A DNA stretch of 25,688 nucleotides, taken from assembly GCA_964475115.1 (NCBI GenBank), contig CAYYVJ010000022.1, positions 1 through 25,688 of the forward strand, in the 5' to 3' direction. Position 1 is the first letter of the stretch. Each line of letters starts with the position of its first letter. A program made the position numbers and the translations under genes. This document shows positions 24,526 to 25,688 of this stretch, in pieces. The notes beneath the pieces are model-generated. The model was given only the letters and a program-made list of their open reading frames with translations. It had not been told where the DNA came from and did not search any database. The stretch comes from CAYYVJ01 sp964475115. GTDB taxonomy: Bacteria > Bacillota > Clostridia > Lachnospirales > Lachnospiraceae.

Positions 24526-24570
24526 ATAACATAAGTGGGAAAGCTCTGAGAGCTTTCCCACTTATGTTAT
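24526..24570. repeat. 45-bp perfect palindrome at the end of the DUF6106 gene
   Basis: Two perfectly complementary 22-base arms (24526-24547 and 24549-24570) separated by a single base. The DUF6106 stop codon (24567-24569) lies inside one arm. Neither strand has a U-tract after the stem, so it is not a standard intrinsic terminator; it could protect the 3' end of the mRNA or be the core of a small dispersed element. Confidence 0.85.
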
Positions 24571-25067
24571 AGATTCACTTTTCTTGGAGCCATTGATTTC
24601 ATATTATCAAGCATTTTTTCATTTGGTTCAAATATAATACAAGTTGACTCATTTTTATAATTTCCAAATGCTACATATCTTTTATTTTCTTTGATACCAG
24701 AAGAGAAATCCATTTGTTTACTTTTTTTATTTTTATAACTATCTAATAAATGAGAATCTTCTGGCGCAATTATTTCAATATTTTCTATATCAATGCTAAT
24801 GCATCTTCTACGTCTTGCTTTTCCCATGATTTTATCAATATCTAACTCACCTTTTACAAATACATACTCATACTCTAAATCCCAATTCAAAAAAAGTCTA
24901 TAAGTAAGATATCCAAATATTACGGTTGGAATTATCATCCACCATACAATCCCTGTTATAGTTAAAAGGGCAGGTATCGCTGTTAATACAATCATGGCAA
25001 TCTTGGCTGGAATAGTATATACTGGTGCTTTTTTCTTAACAATCCACTCCGTATATAATTCTGCCAT
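24567..25067 (-). CDS. DUF6106-like small membrane protein
   Basis: A 166-residue protein of unknown function resembling the DUF6106 family found in clostridia. Two adjacent hydrophobic segments (about 20-58, IPAKIAMIVLTAIPALLTIT and WWMIIPTVIFGYLTY) are followed by a soluble domain with a basic patch (KARRRRCISIDIENIEII, about 81-98) and a strand-rich end (RYVAFGNYKNESTCIIFEPNEKM). Its ATG overlaps the groEL stop by one base (TAATG) and there is no strong separate ribosome binding site, so it is probably translationally coupled to groEL. No role is known; the family name is from memory and moderate. Confidence 0.75.
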   Translation of the reverse strand: MAELYTEWIVKKKAPVYTIPAKIAMIVLTAIPALLTITGIVWWMIIPTVIFGYLTYRLFLNWDLEYEYVFVKGELDIDKIMGKARRRRCISIDIENIEIIAPEDSHLLDSYKNKKSKQMDFSSGIKENKRYVAFGNYKNESTCIIFEPNEKMLDNMKSMAPRKVNL

Positions 25068-25688
25068 TACATCATACCCATTCCACCACCAGCTGGCATA
25101 GCAGGAACATCTTCTTTTATGTTTGCTACAACAGATTCTGTAGTTAATAGAGTAGAAGCTATACTTGTAGCATTTTGAAGAGCACTTCTTGTAACTTTTG
25201 CAGGATCAAGAATACCTGCTACTACCATATCTACATATTCTTCTTTCAATACGTCAAAGCCTACTCCAACTTTTTGTTCTTTCACTTTATTTACGATAAC
25301 AGAACCTTCAAGTCCAGCATTAGCTGAAATACAGAATAAAGGAGCTTCTAAAGATTTAAGAATGATATTAGCACCTGTTTTCTCATCGCCTTCTAATGAC
25401 ATTGCCATTTTAGCAACTTCTTTTGCAGCATGAATATATGCAGATCCACCACCTGCTATAATTCCTTCTTCTACCGCTGCTCTTGTTGCTGCCAAAGCAT
25501 CTTCCATACGTAATTTATTTTCTTTCATTTCTGTTTCAGTTGCTGCACCCACACGAATAACAGCTACTCCACCTGCTAATTTTGCAAGTCTCTCTTGTAA
25601 TTTTTCTCTATCAAAATCAGAAGTAGTTTCTTCAATTTGAGCTTTGATTTGAGCAATTCTTGCGCTAATGGCATCTTTATTGCCTTCA
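25067..25688 (-). CDS. groEL: Chaperonin GroEL, C-terminal part (5' end outside window)
   Basis: The last 206 or so residues of the 60-kDa chaperonin; the frame stays open to the window edge, so the gene continues beyond 25688 (the methionine at 25552 is internal). Recognisable segments are DFDREKLQERLAKLAGGVAVIRVGAATETEMKE, EDALAATRAAVEEGIIAGGG (its Asp corresponds to the ATP-hydrolysis Asp398 of E. coli), the equatorial-domain end, and the Gly/Met tail GGGMGMM. GroEL folds proteins in the cytosol with GroES, whose gene would be expected upstream, outside the window. Confidence 0.98.
   Translation of the reverse strand, partial: EGNKDAISARIAQIKAQIEETTSDFDREKLQERLAKLAGGVAVIRVGAATETEMKENKLRMEDALAATRAAVEEGIIAGGGSAYIHAAKEVAKMAMSLEGDEKTGANIILKSLEAPLFCISANAGLEGSVIVNKVKEQKVGVGFDVLKEEYVDMVVAGILDPAKVTRSALQNATSIASTLLTTESVVANIKEDVPAMPAGGGMGMM

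Larger units (their letters stand above)
24203..24566. other. Non-coding region between guaB and the DUF6106 gene
   Basis: A 364-base stretch without a protein gene. In minus-strand order it contains the 45-bp perfect palindrome at the DUF6106 stop, a stem CCTTCG/CGAAGG (24493-24521), a stem GAGTTTT/AAAACTC (24438-24457) followed by TTTC that may terminate the groEL-side transcript, the guaB promoter (24361-24389) and two leader hairpins. The density of inverted repeats is unusual for this window. Confidence 0.8.

Overview
The window reads as chromosomal DNA of an AT-rich, low-GC Gram-positive anaerobe, most likely a clostridial member of the Lachnospiraceae or a close relative. This is an inference from four things: A/T-rich intergenic DNA, strong AGGAG-type ribosome binding sites, AddAB in place of RecBCD, and the gene families present (c-di-AMP riboswitch, DUF1292, AzlCD, ECF S component, DUF6106 next to groEL). 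No rRNA, tRNA, CRISPR array, complete insertion sequence or prophage was seen. Most genes lie on the minus strand; the plus-strand genes are an AraC regulator, a small membrane-anchored protein and a DUF1292 protein.

Layout. 1-1900 (minus): a c-di-AMP (ydaO-type) riboswitch with its own promoter and terminator precedes a CPA2-type cation/proton antiporter and a PII-like small protein; this is the most interesting regulatory unit. 1897-2652: a NYN nuclease-like protein with a C-terminal LOTUS domain. 2653-3021: promoters for the flanking genes and a short remnant of a GH94 phosphorylase gene, divergent from an AraC regulator (3022-3870). 3872-4804: a short serine recombinase that looks C-terminally truncated. 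4847-11895: the addB-addA helicase-nuclease operon for double-strand-break repair. 12057-12503: a membrane-anchored protein of unknown function. 12570-15518: a tightly packed nadE-azlC-azlD operon. 15601-16425: a disordered protein built on ten 12-residue repeats. 16577-16930: an acidic DUF1292 protein with a His-rich N-terminus. 17068-17541: methylglyoxal synthase. 17645-21126: glutamyl-tRNA synthetase followed by a UvrD/PcrA-like helicase. 21214-21813: ECF transporter S component. 22020-22679: TraX-family membrane protein. 22748-24202: IMP dehydrogenase (guaB) behind a structured leader. 24567-25688: a DUF6106 membrane protein overlapping the 3' end of a groEL that runs off the window.

How the parts fit. 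Most of the window is housekeeping: recombination repair (AddAB, UvrD-like), NAD and GMP synthesis (NadE, GuaB), translation (GltX), folding (GroEL), overflow glycolysis (MgsA) and transport (AzlCD, ECF). The parts with real novelty potential are the riboswitch-antiporter-PII-like unit, the repeat protein, the hairpin-rich guaB leader, the 22-bp perfect palindrome at the end of the DUF6106 gene, and decayed DNA around the AraC and recombinase genes.
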